DNA from: Limnephilus marmoratus
Lineage: Eukaryota; Arthropoda; Insecta; Trichoptera; Limnephilidae
Length of the DNA: 64,000 bases
NCBI GenBank assembly: GCA_917880885.1
Contig: OU862907.1
Location: forward strand, 67,389,072 to 67,453,071
Direction: 5' to 3'
This document shows, piece after piece, positions 10,561 to 22,189 of this stretch. The notes beneath the pieces are model-generated. The model was not told where the DNA came from. It did not search any database and saw nothing but the letters and a program-made list of their open reading frames with translations. The position numbers were made by a program, and so were the translations under genes. How positions within the stretch are numbered: the stretch's first letter is position 1; every line of letters begins with the position of its first letter.

Positions 10561-12984
10561 AGAGTGTTGGCAAATAAGTTGTTGGAAACAAGAAAGGTGT
10601 ATATACTGTAATTTATAGATCACCAAACACAAGCAAGTGCGACTTTTTAACATATTTTCAAAGATGGTGCATGGAAAATTTACAAGATGAAAATATAAAC
10701 GTTATAGCTGGAGATTTTAATATAAATGTTAAAGCAAATGCAGACATATACACAAAAAAACTAAAATCTATTATACAAGCTACAGGGATGAAACAATTAG
10801 TCAAAGATTTTACACGAATTACAAATATCTCAAAAACGACGATTGATCTGGTAATCTCAAATAAATTCAACTTAAATATTAAAGTACTAGATAATCCTAA
10901 AATTACCGACCATAACATCATTCAAATTCTAATAAATGACAGAGAAAAATGCAACTCCAGTAAGGAAACACAAATAACAACATTTAAAAATTACAAAAAA
11001 TACAATAAGGAATTTTTCATTCAATCCTTAGAGACTATCAATTGGAATGGAATAAATCAAATGGAATATAACCAAAAAGCTGACCAGATGATATTAAACT
11101 TAAAAAAATCTATTGATGAAGTTGTTCCAGAACAGAAGATACATAAAAGAAACAATAATAAATGGTACACAAGCGAACTACGTACGATGCAGCACGATAG
11201 AGATGCATTTTACAAAAGAGCATGCCTTACTAATAGTATTACGGATTGGGATAACTACAAAAAAGCGAGAAACAAATACTCCAAAGACATAAAAAGAACG
11301 CATAGTGAGTACATAAAAAATAAAATAAACTCAGAAGAAGGGGATCCCAAAAAAATTTGGAAAAGCATAAAAGAATTAGTACATGGCGAAAACAAAGACG
11401 ACATAAAAATTGTAAACTTTCCAAAAGATATAAACGAAGAAAACATGGCTAATAACTTTAATAAATATTTTATTGAAAGTATCATTCAAATTAACAAATT
11501 AATACCCAACATTGCTGTTAACCCCACAAATGATAATATCGACCCAAACAAAGAATCATTGGTCTTCAGAAAAATAAATGCAGAATATTTATTTAACATT
11601 TTAAACAAAATAAAATCAAAGAATAGTTCAGATGGATTAACTATTAGTAAAATAAGAGATGCTTTTCCAGTAATTGGATCTACTCTATTAAATATTATCA
11701 ATGAGACGATTGAAGAAGGAAAATTTCCACAGTCATGGAAAATATCTACCATTATACCGGTTCCAAAGGTAAAAAATACCAGAAAATGTGAAGAATTTCG
11801 ACCAATCAACACCTTACCAAAATATGAGCAGATTCTTGAAGTTATAATAAAAGAACAAATTTTGCAATATCTAGATAAACACGATATTTTATACCAAGAG
11901 CAATCAGGGTTCAGATCTAATAACTCATGTGAAACAGCATTAAACGTAATTGTCGAAGAATGGAAGGAAGGAATGAATAATAATAAATTTATCTTAGCAA
12001 TATTTTTGGATTTTCAAAGGGCATTCGAAACTATAGACCGAGACATACTAATAAGAAAGCTTAAAGAAATTGGTTTCTCATCTGTAGCCATTAAATTAAT
12101 ACAAGAGTATTTGAGAGACAGAAAGCAGGTAACAAAAATAAATAATCAATTTTCAAAACCAATGGAAAATAAGTTAGGAGTACCACAGGGATCGGTCCTT
12201 GGACCTCTATTGTTCATACTCTATATTAATGACATGATGAAAATATTTTCAAAATGCAAAGTACGACTTTTTGCCGATGATACACTAATATACTTAATTG
12301 GAGATAACTATGAAGAACTGATACACATTTTAAATAATGAACTAAATGATGTATCAAGATGGCTAAAAATAAATAAGCTTAAATTAAATACAAAAAAAAC
12401 AAAATGTATGGTGATCGGATACAAGAAGACATCCAGTGAAAGCAAAATTAAAATTGATGGTGAAATTATTGAAAATGTTACTGAAATGAAATACTTAGGA
12501 GTTATATTAGATTCCAAACTAAACTTCAATAGACATGCTGAATACACCCAAAAGAAAATTGGCAAAATGATATCTTTTTTTGGAAGAATTCGGCCAAAAA
12601 TTTCTAGAAAAACTGCAATCACCATATACAATTCAATTATTGCTCCACACTTCAACTACTGCTCAAGTATACTTTGGAATAATTTCGGTTTACGGAAGGT
12701 CTTCCAAAATAATTTATTTTTATTTTTTTATACTAATTATGGGCCGGAAAATCCAAAACTGAAAGAATTTTTTTTCGGAAAGCAATATTAACAAAGTTAC
12801 ACGACTTTAAAATTTTCTATAGGCACACATGAAAATCGACATATTGGAAGTATTATGACAGTTTAAAGTCATAGATAAACTAGAAAAATGTTTTACCACA
12901 CAAAATTAAATGTTACCATGCAATAATATCATCAAACATACCTTATAAATCGACGAAGTATGAAAATTCGTAGTCTTAAAAATG

Positions 12985-13460
12985 CGTAACCTAACCTAAC
13001 GCTAGGTTTGTGTAACATGGTTTGTGCCCCTTTATACCGCCTGCTCGCGTCCCTAACCTAACCTAACCTAACCTAACCTAACCTAACGCTAGGTTTGTGT
13101 AACATGGTTTGTGCCCCTTTATACCGCCTGCTCGCGTCACGGCAAAAAAACATCCCTGTTTTCAAGTAGTTTAGCGGCTACGCTAGGTTTGTGTAACATG
13201 GTTTGTGCCCCTTTATACCGCCTGCTCGCGTCACGGCAAAAAACATCCCTGTTTTCAAGTAGTTTAGCGGCTACGCTAGGTTTGTGTAACATGGTTTGTG
13301 CCCCTTTATACCGCCTGCTCGCGTCAATTTTAAAAAACAGCCTACGTTTTCAAGTAGTTTAACGGCTACGCTAGGTTTGTGTCACATGGTTTGTGCCCCT
13401 TTATACCGCCTGCTCGCGTCAATTTAAAAAAATATCCCTGTTTTCAAGTAGTTTAGCGTT
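12985..13460. repeat. ~93-bp tandem repeat with CGCTAGGTTTGTGTAACATG core
   Basis: Five copies starting near 12999, 13086, 13179, 13272 and 13369. Each holds CGCTAGGTTTGTGTAACATG, then CCCCTTTATACCGCCTGCTCGC and mostly GTTTTCAAGTAGTTTA. The reading frame at 13111-13362 is only a translation of this repeat. One and a half related units occur at 55040-55180. Confidence 0.8.
13052..13086. repeat. interstitial telomere-like (CCTAA)7
   Basis: Seven perfect CCTAA units, the complement of the common insect telomere repeat TTAGG, placed just before a 93-bp unit. A two-unit CCTAA run precedes the first unit near 12990. It is inside a mobile element, so it does not mark a chromosome end. Confidence 0.9.
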
Positions 13461-14285
13461 TACGCCAAAAGTGAGTAAAATTTATAAAAAATAATTACTT
13501 AAGTTAGTTATTGATATGGCAACACTTAATTTTATGTGGCTGTTTCTATGACTTTAAACTGTCATAATACTTCCAATATGTCGATTTTCATGTATGCGTA
13601 TAGAAAATTTTAAAGTCGTGTAACTTTGTTAATATTGCTTTCCGAAAAAAAATTCTTTCGGATTCGGATTCTCCAGCCAATAGTTAGTATAAAAAAAAAA
13701 AGTTTTATTATTTTGGAAGACCTTCCGTAAACCGAAATTAAGCCGTATACTTTTCCTATGTAACGAAAGAGAACAAAATAAGTTACAAATTCTCCAAAAC
13801 AGGGCTATGAGAATAATTCTCCGACGAAACAGATTTTCAAAAATAATTAAAATGTTAAAGGAACTAAATTGGTTGACCGTGAAACAGATGCTGACCTTGA
13901 ACACGATGGTATTTATCCACAAAATATTGAACAACACGTTTCCAAAATACTTTTCAAATAAAATTGTATACAATAAAGACATTCACAGATATAACACAAG
14001 GACGCGCAAGGAAATTAGGCTACAAAAAAAGGACAAAGCGAATACGCAGAACAGTCTACTGTACAAGGGAATGAAGTTGTATAACACACTACCAGAAACT
14101 TTAAAGTCCACACCAATTGGAAAGTTCAAGATGTATTGTAGGAGCTACATAAAACTTGAAAAAATATAGTGAATATGAAATATTTTAATCAATTAGAAAT
14201 TTGTAAACTTCAATGTACAAATTACTAAAATAAAAATTATTATTATTATTATTATTAATTACTTAACCTTTTTTTAATTAGTTGC

Positions 14286-14436
14286 AGTGAAACCAGTTCT
14301 TTGATTCGAATGGCTCAACCCCCCCCCCCCCCCCCAATCCCCCCCCATCCCCGAGACTGAAATCGGAGTGCGGCCCGCGGGTTAAAGTCTGAACATCCAA
14401 ATGGCCTGCGACGCTAAAAAGGTTCCCTACCCCTGT
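14286..14436 (+). mobile_element. right end of a hAT-like element
   Basis: After a last zinc-finger-satellite fragment and a run of 17 C, the sequence holds GTGCGGCCCGCGGG and ends AGGTTCCCTACCCCTG, a typical hAT 3' end (complement CAGGGGTAGGGAACC). The matching left end was not found. The deleted hAT transposase at 8820-9161 on the same strand may belong to it, with the satellite and LINE lying between (inference). Confidence 0.4.
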
Positions 14437-14439
14437 CTT

Positions 14440-14695
14440 AGAGGATGTTGTGTGGAGTGTTTTTTTTAAGGAAAGGAAGGTGAGGAAGTTCTGGGAAGGA
14501 AATAGGTATTAAGGTTGGTAGGAATCTAGGGGTCAGTGTGATGTATAAATCCATCCCTCCAACTGCGGTGCAAGGTGATGGGTTGAGAGATTCCGGCTGG
14601 AGAGAATAAAAAAACAGTCTCCGCTTGGGGTGATCTATGGCAGAGGTGTTGGTGTGATATTCCTATATAAAAAGTTCCATAAAATCTCTTCCTAG
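14440..14695 (+). repeat. dispersed repeat family 'R', copy
   Basis: Shares GGAAAGGAAG-GAGGAAGTTCTGGG, GGTGATGGGT-GAGAGATTC-GG and GGGGTGA-CTATGGC-GAGGTG with copies near 30565, 39650, 48780, 50090 and 61590. Full copies begin with a CACACAGGAG-CCC-GAGG-AAATAATTT block. Nature unknown. Confidence 0.55.
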
Positions 14696-14699
14696 ACAC

Positions 14700-15309
14700 A
14701 AATCATAATTTTCCGCAAACGTACAAAATGATTGCGTAGCGCTGTTGATATTTATCGCGAAAGAATCAGAAATTTTTTTAAAAAAGCAGGCGTGACCAAG
14801 TTAACTGCAGGCATTTTCAGAAATTGATCAAACTATGACTTAGGGAGAACGCATTGTTCATTATACTCGTAATTGCTACGTTATTAATAAAAATCATACT
14901 GTTTATTTAGAAAGATGATAGGTACATGTCACGAAACTGCAATCTGTTTGTAAATGTAGATAAATTAACATAAAACGTTTGAACCACGTTTTAGTCAACA
15001 AGATGGACAACCTGTGAGAAAGTCGGGGCATTTATTCTAAATTGTTTGGCAGTCAAATTTGTTCTCAAGTGTTAGTAGTTTTGTTGACCCAAAGTTTTTA
15101 TACAAATGGGAATTGGTAATATGTATTTTTGCCCGAGATTTGCTGTATTTTTGAAAGGCATGGTTTTGTTTAGGATATCCTCTTTGTAAACTTGTAAGGT
15201 TGAGTGATACAGGAAAACAGTAGGTATTTAATTTTCTGGCTTTAAATTCTTTGAATATGAGTTCAGATGGAATAAAAATGATTTTTTGTAATATTATTTT
15301 AATTATTAA
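14700..15309. other. no recognisable feature
   Basis: AT-rich; no supported gene, repeat or RNA. Confidence 0.4.
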
Positions 15310-15561
15310 CTTTTATAGGCGCCACCCCATCCTATTCTACCATAGGTATTGGATTACGGATTGACAGAAAGCGAAGTACGTCATTCTCAGTAGTTCTTTA
15401 TTTAGAATGTGTCTCAAACAGCTAAAAATATTGGTCAATTTTCGTACTCTGTTTTTAAGAATGGTTATATGCGGTAGGTACCTATCCATTTTAGACATTG
15501 GTCAATAGTGATTCCTAGATATTTGTTTGAAGTTCTCATTTCAATATAAGTACACAGTAAG

Positions 15562-17948
15562 CAGTGGCGTAGCGTGGGTTTCGGCCGCCCGGGGCGGAGG
15601 AAAATTTTGCCCCCCCCCCCCCCCCCCCTAACTTCTACATGTACTTTTTCCGCAGATTTTCAAGCGCTGACCGGGGGGGGGGTAGATATCCTATTTTTTT
15701 AATGCCGATTTTTATAATCCTATGTGCCGAGTACTCTTCCAATAAAATAATGCTTGTAAATTCTACTACAAATTTATACATAACTGCTCTCAGAAATCGA
15801 GAAAGGCTTGCCTGTAATAGAATTTCTCATCTTCATCACGCATACGTATGGAATGCAATTCAAATGCAAAACTTCACTCGGTACACGATGAATTGGCAAC
15901 TTATTGATATATTGATAGCACAAAACTGGTTTAAATTAAAATAAATATGCGGTTTATCAAAACTACACTCAGAACAGAAAAATGGTTTTTCTTTGATTCT
16001 AGCGGCACTTATATTCTGAACACAAAACTGGTTTTAATTACATCTGTATGTGGTGAATTCAAGCTATACTCAGAACATGAAAATGGTTTTCCTTTGATTC
16101 TACCGGCAATTACATTCTGAACATAAAACTGGTTTTAATTAAATCTGAACGCGGTGAATTAAAACAACACTCAAAACATGAAAAGGGTTTTTCTTTGATT
16201 CTGCCGGCATTTACATTCTGAACACAAAACTGGTTTTAATTAAATCTGTTTGTGGTGAATTAAACCTACACTCAGAACATCGGGGCGGAGGAAAATTTCG
16301 TCGCCCCCTTATTTGGGTACTTCAAGCGGGGGTAGGGGTTGTATATGGAAATCCTATTTTTTAATTACGACCTATTTATACACGAGCCGGGTTTTTTATT
16401 AATCACATTTGACGAGTATTCTTTCAATGAAAATCATGTATATAAATTCTACTCCACAGTTGATTGATTGATACTGCGTTAGAGTCCCCAAACAATAGTT
16501 ACACACGCAACAATCAATTTCTCAGAATTTTACAGCATTATGTAACTCAAATGTAAAGCTTCACTCGATGCAGGATGGATGAATCTGCAACTCGTTATTT
16601 AATTTATCGTTGTATTCTGAACACAAAACCAGTTTGTATGTGGTGAATTAAAACTACACTCAGAACATGAAAATGGTTATTCTTTGCTTCTGGCAGCACA
16701 TACATAGTCTGCAAATAGAATATCGTAACTGAACTTCGAATCACAGGATGTTTTCCTTCGAAATTTGTCAACTGATGAATCCACAACTGGAAATTTACAT
16801 TCTCAAAACAAAGTTGGTTTGAATTAAGTCTGTATGCGGCGAATTAAAAGTTCACTCAGAACACGAATATGGTATTTCTTTGATTCTGGCAGCACATACA
16901 GACTAATACAGAGTCCGCAACTAGAATTTAATAACTGAACTTCGAATAAGATAATGTTTTCCTTTGAATTGTGTCAGCAGATGAATTCTCAGATGGAATT
17001 TTATATCCTGAAAACTGGTTTAACCCTTCGATTAAAAAAAAATATATATCTATAAACTTTTGCCTGTCAATGTTTCCCATGCAATTTTCCTTTTTATTAA
17101 AACAAAACTGTTGTAAAATCTAGATAAAGTAATTTTTTCGACGTGCTTATTAGAACATTATTGTTTCTAAACATGAAAATTTTCTTATTGGAAATGTGAA
17201 TTGGCTCAAAAATACACGCCTGCGAATATTCGAATTAAAGTACCTAAAATAGAATAAACTTAAAATTTTAAATACAGATTCCTTTTCTCTAAAAAATGTT
17301 ATAAAACTGTATCCTTATTATCGCAATCACAAATTTATTTAAAATTAAATGTGTGGGACATAATTTCACAATTTTACTTTAAAATTAAATGGGTGGGATA
17401 ATTTGCGTCTCCTGTGATTAGACGGGTCAAATTAAATTTGTATTTACCGAATTAAAACTACACTTAGAAAATTAAAATGGTTTTTCTTTGATTCTGGCAG
17501 CACATACATAATCTACAACTAGAATTTTATAACTGCACTTCGAATAAAATAATGGTCTCTTTCGAAATGTATCAGCAGATGAATACACAACTGAAATTCA
17601 GTCGTTAATACATTCTGAACACAATTCTGATTTTTATTAAGAGTGTTTGCGAGTTATCAGCTTTAATTAGTATTACTCTCATAATATGCGTACGGTTTTC
17701 CTTCGAATTGCGAAATTTGCAGCTTAAAAAATATAGTTATTGATATTTTTAATGAATTTAAAAAAGAGTTGGATTCGTAAACAAAAGGATCGTAGAACAT
17801 GTTCAAATAATGATTTGAAATGGTTTAAATTTTTTCAAGATAATGTTATTATTTATTGTGAAAATTTGCCGCCCCCCTTAAAATTGCCGCCCGGGGCGGG
17901 CCGCCCCCCCCCCGCCCCCCCCCCCCCCCCCCCCACGCTACGCCACTG
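15562..17948. mobile_element. non-autonomous hAT element carrying finger-derived satellite, 8-bp TSD
   Basis: Ends CAGTGGCGTAGCG... and ...CGCTACGCCACTG are inverted copies, flanked by perfect 8-bp direct repeats ACAGTAAG (15554-15561 and 17949-17956), the hAT signature. Subterminal parts are GC-rich with runs of 19 C (15610-15628) and 20 C (17915-17934). A GGGGCGGAGGAAAATTT block plus about 200 bp that follows it is present twice (15590- and 16281-). The rest is a tandem satellite (see next entry). No transposase frame remains; the frame at 15639-15944 and that at 17740-17949 are not gene-like. Confidence 0.75.
15950..17650 (-). repeat. ~101-bp satellite resembling decayed zinc fingers, inside the hAT
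   Basis: Copies of CTCAGAACATGAAAATGGTT, TTCTTTGATTCTGGCAGCA and TGAACACAAAACTGGTTTTA recur with a spacing near 101 bp (for example CTTTGATTCT at 15991, 16092, 16193). Further copies lie at 16600-17010 and 17450-17650. Read on the minus strand this is the same sequence as the plus-strand array at 9300-10560, in which CxxC halves of C2H2 fingers can still be read. Confidence 0.6.
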
Positions 17949-18238
17949 ACAGTAAGTTACCGTGGTGTTGTTGAGTGTGTGGTGCAGAGTGGATCCTTAG
18001 GTATGTTTATTTCATGCGGCGTGTTTGGTTTTTTTTATGAAAAATGGTATGTAGGTAATGTGTTTTTTTAGAATTTAACGTTAGTAGGTTATTGTCCAAC
18101 CATGTTTTTAATTCATTTATATGGAATATCAACGATTTTCATGGCCATAGTAACCATGTTGGCATCATCGGAAATATAAGTTTGGATTTAAATACCTAAA
18201 CATTATTAATGTTCTGGGACACTCTCGGGGATATTTAA

Positions 18239-19165
18239 CCCTGGATAGCTAACCTTCGTCAATTCGACGGGCAGCGTTAAGAAATATCGCTGCCTCTTTT
18301 TATCGCCGCGTCCGAATGTGTTGTCTCAGCTACCCAACTCATTCGCCAGTGAGCCCGTTGCAGTGGCGTATGCAGTAAACAGGTAAGCATCACAGATTTT
18401 GAGGTAGGTACTTGATCTTTGCCCGTCGTTTCGACGGATGGTTAGCTTTAACATCAGTATTTTAATTCAATTGCTCGTGAATATTTTACTCTAAATTTGT
18501 AATTATTTTTAGATATACACCATGTCTGCATTAAAAGAAGATGAAATAATTAATCAACTAGGTATATCAATAACTAAATACCGGTGCCCTGGACGATAGT
18601 TCTGCTAATGAGACCGAAGATTTGGTGTCATAATGATATGCAGGGTGATAAAAATTATGAAACATCTCCAGGTCGAGAAAACCGCAAAAGGAAAACGTGT
18701 GGAAAGTGCCACTATAAGAAAAAGCGTATGACCAAAAGTATGTGCGCCAACTATAACGTTGCGATATGCGGTAAACATAAACTTGATTTTTGTGTCACTT
18801 GCGCCAAAGAAAAATAATTTATTTGAAGTTTTAATTACTATTTATGTTTTTACGTGCCATATGAAGCCAAAAAACTGATAGTTTTATTTTCATTTACTAA
18901 TTGATTTTGCGTGCCAAAGTTGTTAATAAAAAAATGATCCTATTTCATTAAAGGTCTAGGAAAGATTAAAATAATTTAATTAATAAATAAATTACGTTAA
19001 ATTCGAAAACATATTTTTATTAACAATCATATCTAAGAATAAAACTACAAAAAAGGAGACGATTTTTATAATAATACCATCCAAAAAAATATAATAATCA
19101 AATACCCGTCATCTCAACGGATGGTTAGCTTAAATAGAGTACACCATAAGGTTAGCTATCTAGGG
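18239..19165 (+). mobile_element. piggyBac deletion derivative, TTAA target
   Basis: Left end CCCTGGATAGCTAACC and right end GGTTAGCTATCTAGGG are inverted copies flanked by TTAA (18235-18238 and 19166-19169), the piggyBac signature. Subterminal repeats CCGTC-TT-GACGGATGGTTAGC occur on both sides. The coding part is internally deleted (next entry). Confidence 0.85.
18522..18817 (+). pseudogene. piggyBac transposase remnant (N-terminus joined to Cys-rich C-terminus)
   Basis: An ATTTTTAG acceptor precedes ATG at 18522 (MSALKEDEIINQLG...), followed by acidic SSANETEDLVS in a shifted frame. The open frame 18584-18817 then encodes TCGKCHYKKKRMTKSMC and CGKHKLDFCVTCAKEK, the C-terminal cysteine-rich zinc-binding domain typical of piggyBac transposases. 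The DDD catalytic core is absent. Frame breaks at 18590-18640 show that it is not translated as one protein. Confidence 0.75.
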
Positions 19166-19399
19166 TTAAGAGAATGGTTTTTTTGCAAGGGGCTTTTTTT
19201 CTTCAATTTCCAATAACACATCACAACATTAGATATAGGAATGTGAGGGTTATCATCTGTTGACTGAGTATGTTTTACGATTTTAAGTTTTATAATTCGC
19301 CTTCCAATATTCCCAATTTTACAGTCACCAATCCTGTGGTTCCCAACATTTCCGGTGTTATTAGTGTTATTTTGCCCATTATATTTGTTTCCAGAGACA

Positions 19400-19650
19400 T
19401 GTGTAATTTTAATAAGTATACTCAGAACATCTTTTGCTTTGGTCATGTAGATGTAGTTATTGTAGTTGAGGGGTATTTTTTTGTCGATATTTGTTTTTCT
19501 GGTGTTATGCCGTGTTGCACTACCTCTTTCTTTAACCAACGTTTCGGACAGCATTACAGTGTCCATTATCAGGGCAGATGTGGACACTATAACCCTGAAA
19601 ATCTAAAAACATACTTGAGGGGTTTCAGTTTAAATGCACAATCAAATTAA
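19400..19650 (-). repeat. dispersed repeat with hammerhead-ribozyme-like core, copy 1
   Basis: On the minus strand CTGATAATGGACAC...CTGTCCGAAACGTTGG followed by AAAGAGGTAGTGCAACACG. Copy 2 at 35242-35370 shares this block. CTGATRA, a stem-forming GGACA/TGTCC pair and GAAAC in this spacing match the hammerhead core layout; this copy carries CTGATAA rather than CTGATGA. The 143-residue minus-strand frame across it is probably fortuitous. Confidence 0.4.
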
Positions 19651-19847
19651 TTTTAAAAGGTCTAAAAAGGGCTAAATTTATTATTTCAAAGCGCCCATTT
19701 GTTGCAATCAGTTTAGAACGATTAAAAAGAATGACACTTTCGACTGCCATTTTTGCGACTGCCCCTTTTCTATAGATTCCGCTAGATGGCAAGCCGTAGT
19801 GCTTAAGTTCTCCGGCAGGGGATCAGGGGCTCAGAGGCTGTGTTTCA

Positions 19848-21261
19848 TGCCTCATCCGCACGTTTGCCACTTGCCGCAAACTCCAAATCTCTACAAACGT
19901 TTGGCTTGATTTCGGAATTCAAACGTGGCCATCCACACGCTTGCGAGTGCATTAGTTTGTTCTGAAGAGGCAAGCATGACATACGTCGAGGTTGTTGCAT
20001 CGGCCATAACATTTGGCTTAAAAGATGAAGCTATTGTAAATGATGCAAAATCATACAAAATTGTATGTTTTTGTTTTGAAAATTGGATCGCTTAAAAGTA
20101 TTATAGAAGCTTCTATTAAATACTGCGTGTAGAACATATCTTGGCCCTAAAAAATATTGGTCAGTTTTTTTAAAGTCTTTTAATAAGCCTATAAAAAAAT
20201 AAAATTTAAAGTCGGTAAAAAGTCCAAATTCTCCTATTTATAAACCCCTTTTCGAATATGGTTTTATTGTTTAATGTAGCAAATTCAGTTTCTTTTATAA
20301 TAATTGCTAAAAAAATTGATATTTACGCCCGAAGTTCACAAAATAAAATAAAATATGCATTTTTGCGTTGTTATTTTACAATACGGCCGGCAGTAGACGA
20401 ATTTGGATTTTCAAAGTGAACTCTATGCCGTCCACCGAAGGGCTACATAACTAGTCACGCCCGTTTTTTTTTTTATCTGTTCGCCCTAAACGTTAGGCTC
20501 CGCGTCGCTTTGTTCCGTGAAATCAATTTTAAAATTCTGTTTTAATACAATTAAAAAATGCGAAAAAAATGAGTTAATGTTTTTACAGGCCTTTACGAAA
20601 TCAACCTGTAAAAAAAAATCTCAAATACCTTTTCCAACCTTTCCAAAGGCTTTTTTCTCGAGTATTTTTAAACTCCTCCCACAAAAGGGCGTAAATTCAT
20701 CGATTTTTGCTTGGACTATATAGGATCGCCTTAAGTTATTTTTATTATAAATACAAGAAAATAAGTGGAAGAAACGAATACGTTCTTCTTTCTTTTTTAG
20801 ATGTTTTCTGAATATAAAAATTTCCTTCTTGGCTTTCAGCTCCTTTACTAGTTTCTTCAAAAAGTTACTAACGCGACTCCATGCATCGGTAACCTTCTTA
20901 TTATCCTTATGCTCTCTATGGCTTGGGTCCCAAATGCATGGCTCTCCCTGATAGAATTCCCGGCATCGTAAACGTCCTCATTTGACCAGTCACTCATTTT
21001 GAAGTACAACTCACGCATGAATATACTAACAGCAACTCACGTCCGTTAGCCACCACTGCACAGACGAGACTGAGTGCTCACAAACATGTGGATGCGTTGC
21101 AAACGCTTGCGGCAAATTCCCTTTGATTTGTGACGAAAAACCGACACTCGGCAAATCGGCAACAAACGCTTGCAAACTTACGCAAACCAAGCCAAACACC
21201 CTATCCGCACGTTTGCGTTTGTGAAGGTTTGTTGAGGTTTGCCAAACGTGCGGATGAGGCA
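19848..21261. mobile_element. PIF/Harbinger-like deletion derivative, 3-bp TSD
   Basis: Ends TGCCTCATCCGCACGTTTG and CAAACGTGCGGATGAGGCA are perfect inverted copies, with TCA repeated directly at 19845-19847 and 21262-21264. A 3-bp target duplication plus the internal MADF-type relic on the minus strand fits PIF/Harbinger, whose members often carry a Myb/MADF second gene; the target here is TCA, not the usual TWA. A short plus-strand frame from about 19977 (MTYVEVVASAITFG...) is not recognised. Confidence 0.55.
20625..20993 (-). pseudogene. MADF-domain protein relic
   Basis: Minus strand reads MSDWSNEDVYDAGNS, then after a frame change EPCIWDPSHREHKDNKKVTD, AWSRVSNFLKK and LKAKKEIFIFRKHLKK. 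This matches the MADF pattern (ExxCLWDP-H-x-YKDR--R--AW--I, then K--R-xFxR--KK). One frameshift, so a pseudogene within the PIF/Harbinger-like element. Confidence 0.55.
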
Positions 21262-21264
21262 TCA

Positions 21265-22150
21265 GGTTTCAGTTATCACTCGCCAGAACCATTCTAGCTA
21301 GCTTCTAGTTAGGTAGACTACCGCTGTCCCAATTGTATACGCATAGTATAAATAAAACCAGATACGAAGAAGAATCTATTTTATTCCGAAGTAATCCCCA
21401 TCCGAAAGATTGGGAGAATCTGTTAGTGTGTCCATAAAATAACAGAACACTACACAAATTCACATTGTTTTGGCAATTTTAATGTAGGTAGAGCGTATTT
21501 CAATGTTTGTGTACTCTATGACGGTAAGTAATTGGTTATGATTTCATACATATGGTTTTCAAGTTCTATAATTATTACTTAAAACTTTTAAATACTTACA
21601 CACACTTATAACTCACGGTTCAGTGACATAGCACGGTCTTACATAAACATTAAAATACCTCCTCCACACAACAAACAAACACTGTCTTGGCACGCTGTGC
21701 TTCAGTCACATTTCTACATAGTCTCGTACATACCTACTCATCTGATTCTGACTTCTAACATGACCCGGCTCAAGTATTTGATTCACTTAAGCTCAGTATG
21801 TCTTCATCGGGCGTCACCGGTTTTTCATATTTTAATGACATTTCAATGGGGTGATGAAATTGCGTTGTTGAAATTATGAGTTGTCATGGAAACGCATATT
21901 TTACATTTTATAAGTGTTTCTCTTTTACCATGTTAATTACAATTTTTATTTACAAATAAAAATTACATGCCGTGTGATTCAGGGTAAATTTTAGGGAATT
22001 TGAAGCTTCCGCAATATTATCCACATGATATTCATTTTGAATAATAGAGCCGTTCTTGTTTTATTACAAAGGCTTCAGTTTCAAGCTATTATATTAGGTG
22101 TGAATAAATCTGAACGTTTCTTAGTAAGGCACACTTTTTCGAAGATAAAG
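21265..22150. other. no recognisable feature
   Basis: AT-rich, no supported gene. A CTATGTCTTCxTCGGGCGTC-like short motif at 21795-21820 recurs at 32965-32990, significance unknown. Confidence 0.35.
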
Positions 22151-22189
22151 AGTTTTTTTTATTTATTTATCTTTTTTTTTTTAATATGT

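Larger units (their letters stand above)
12676..13744. mobile_element. Mutator-like element (non-autonomous), long TIRs, 9-bp TSD
   Basis: Inverted ends of about 200 bp (TAATTTCGGTTTACGGAAGG... at both ends; inner part includes CATATTGGAAGTATTATGAC and its complement). GTATACTTT is repeated directly at 12667-12675 and 13745-13753. A 9-bp TSD with long TIRs is the usual signature of Mutator-like elements. The interior is a tandem array of about five 87-97-bp units and CCTAA runs; no transposase is present. A second element with similar interior units lies at 54824-55417. Confidence 0.7.
10579..14169 (+). pseudogene. LINE ORF2 (endonuclease/reverse transcriptase), split by an inserted element
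   Basis: Open from 10579 to the insertion at 12676 and again, after the insertion, to a stop at 14169. It begins inside the endonuclease domain (VYTVIYRSPNT, then AGDFNIN), so it is 5'-truncated. The RT domain shows FLDFQRAFETID, GVPQGSVLGPLLF and FADDT (around 12270), then KYLGVILD. The C-terminal part after 13754 reads LQILQNRAMRIILRRNR and ends YIKLEKI. A Mutator-like element with a 9-bp target duplication (12667-12675 and 13745-13753) interrupts it; across that junction the reading frame is continuous if the insertion and one duplicate are ignored, which shows the LINE was otherwise intact. The tail ends in an ATT microsatellite near 14238-14262. Confidence 0.85.
15310..18190 (-). pseudogene. 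old LINE relic on the minus strand, interrupted by a hAT element
   Basis: Outside the hAT at 15562-17948 the minus strand gives SDDANMVTMAMKI (right flank, near 18130-18170; resembles the FADDT region) and TSNKYLGITIDQCLKWIG (left flank, near 15480-15535; resembles the conserved KYLG--ID--L-W--H motif after the RT domain). Many stops. The order of motifs fits one element split by the hAT insertion. Confidence 0.5.

Noticed and set aside
13052..13086. Chromosome end (telomere)
   Set aside because: Only seven units, flanked on both sides by element sequence.
13111..13362. 83-residue frame of repeated 'LAASRQKTSLFSSSL' type
   Set aside because: Translation of the 93-bp tandem repeat inside the Mutator-like element.
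12985..13460. Regular repeats at first sight like a CRISPR array
   Set aside because: Head-to-tail units without unique spacers, in a eukaryotic mobile element.
17740..17949. Proline-rich frame ending PPPAPPPPPP
   Set aside because: Produced by the poly-C subterminal region of the hAT element.
19156..19587. 143-residue minus-strand frame
   Set aside because: Spans a piggyBac end and a dispersed repeat; a similar peptide (ALMMDTATMSETL) in the copy at 35.3 kb comes from the repeat's structured core.
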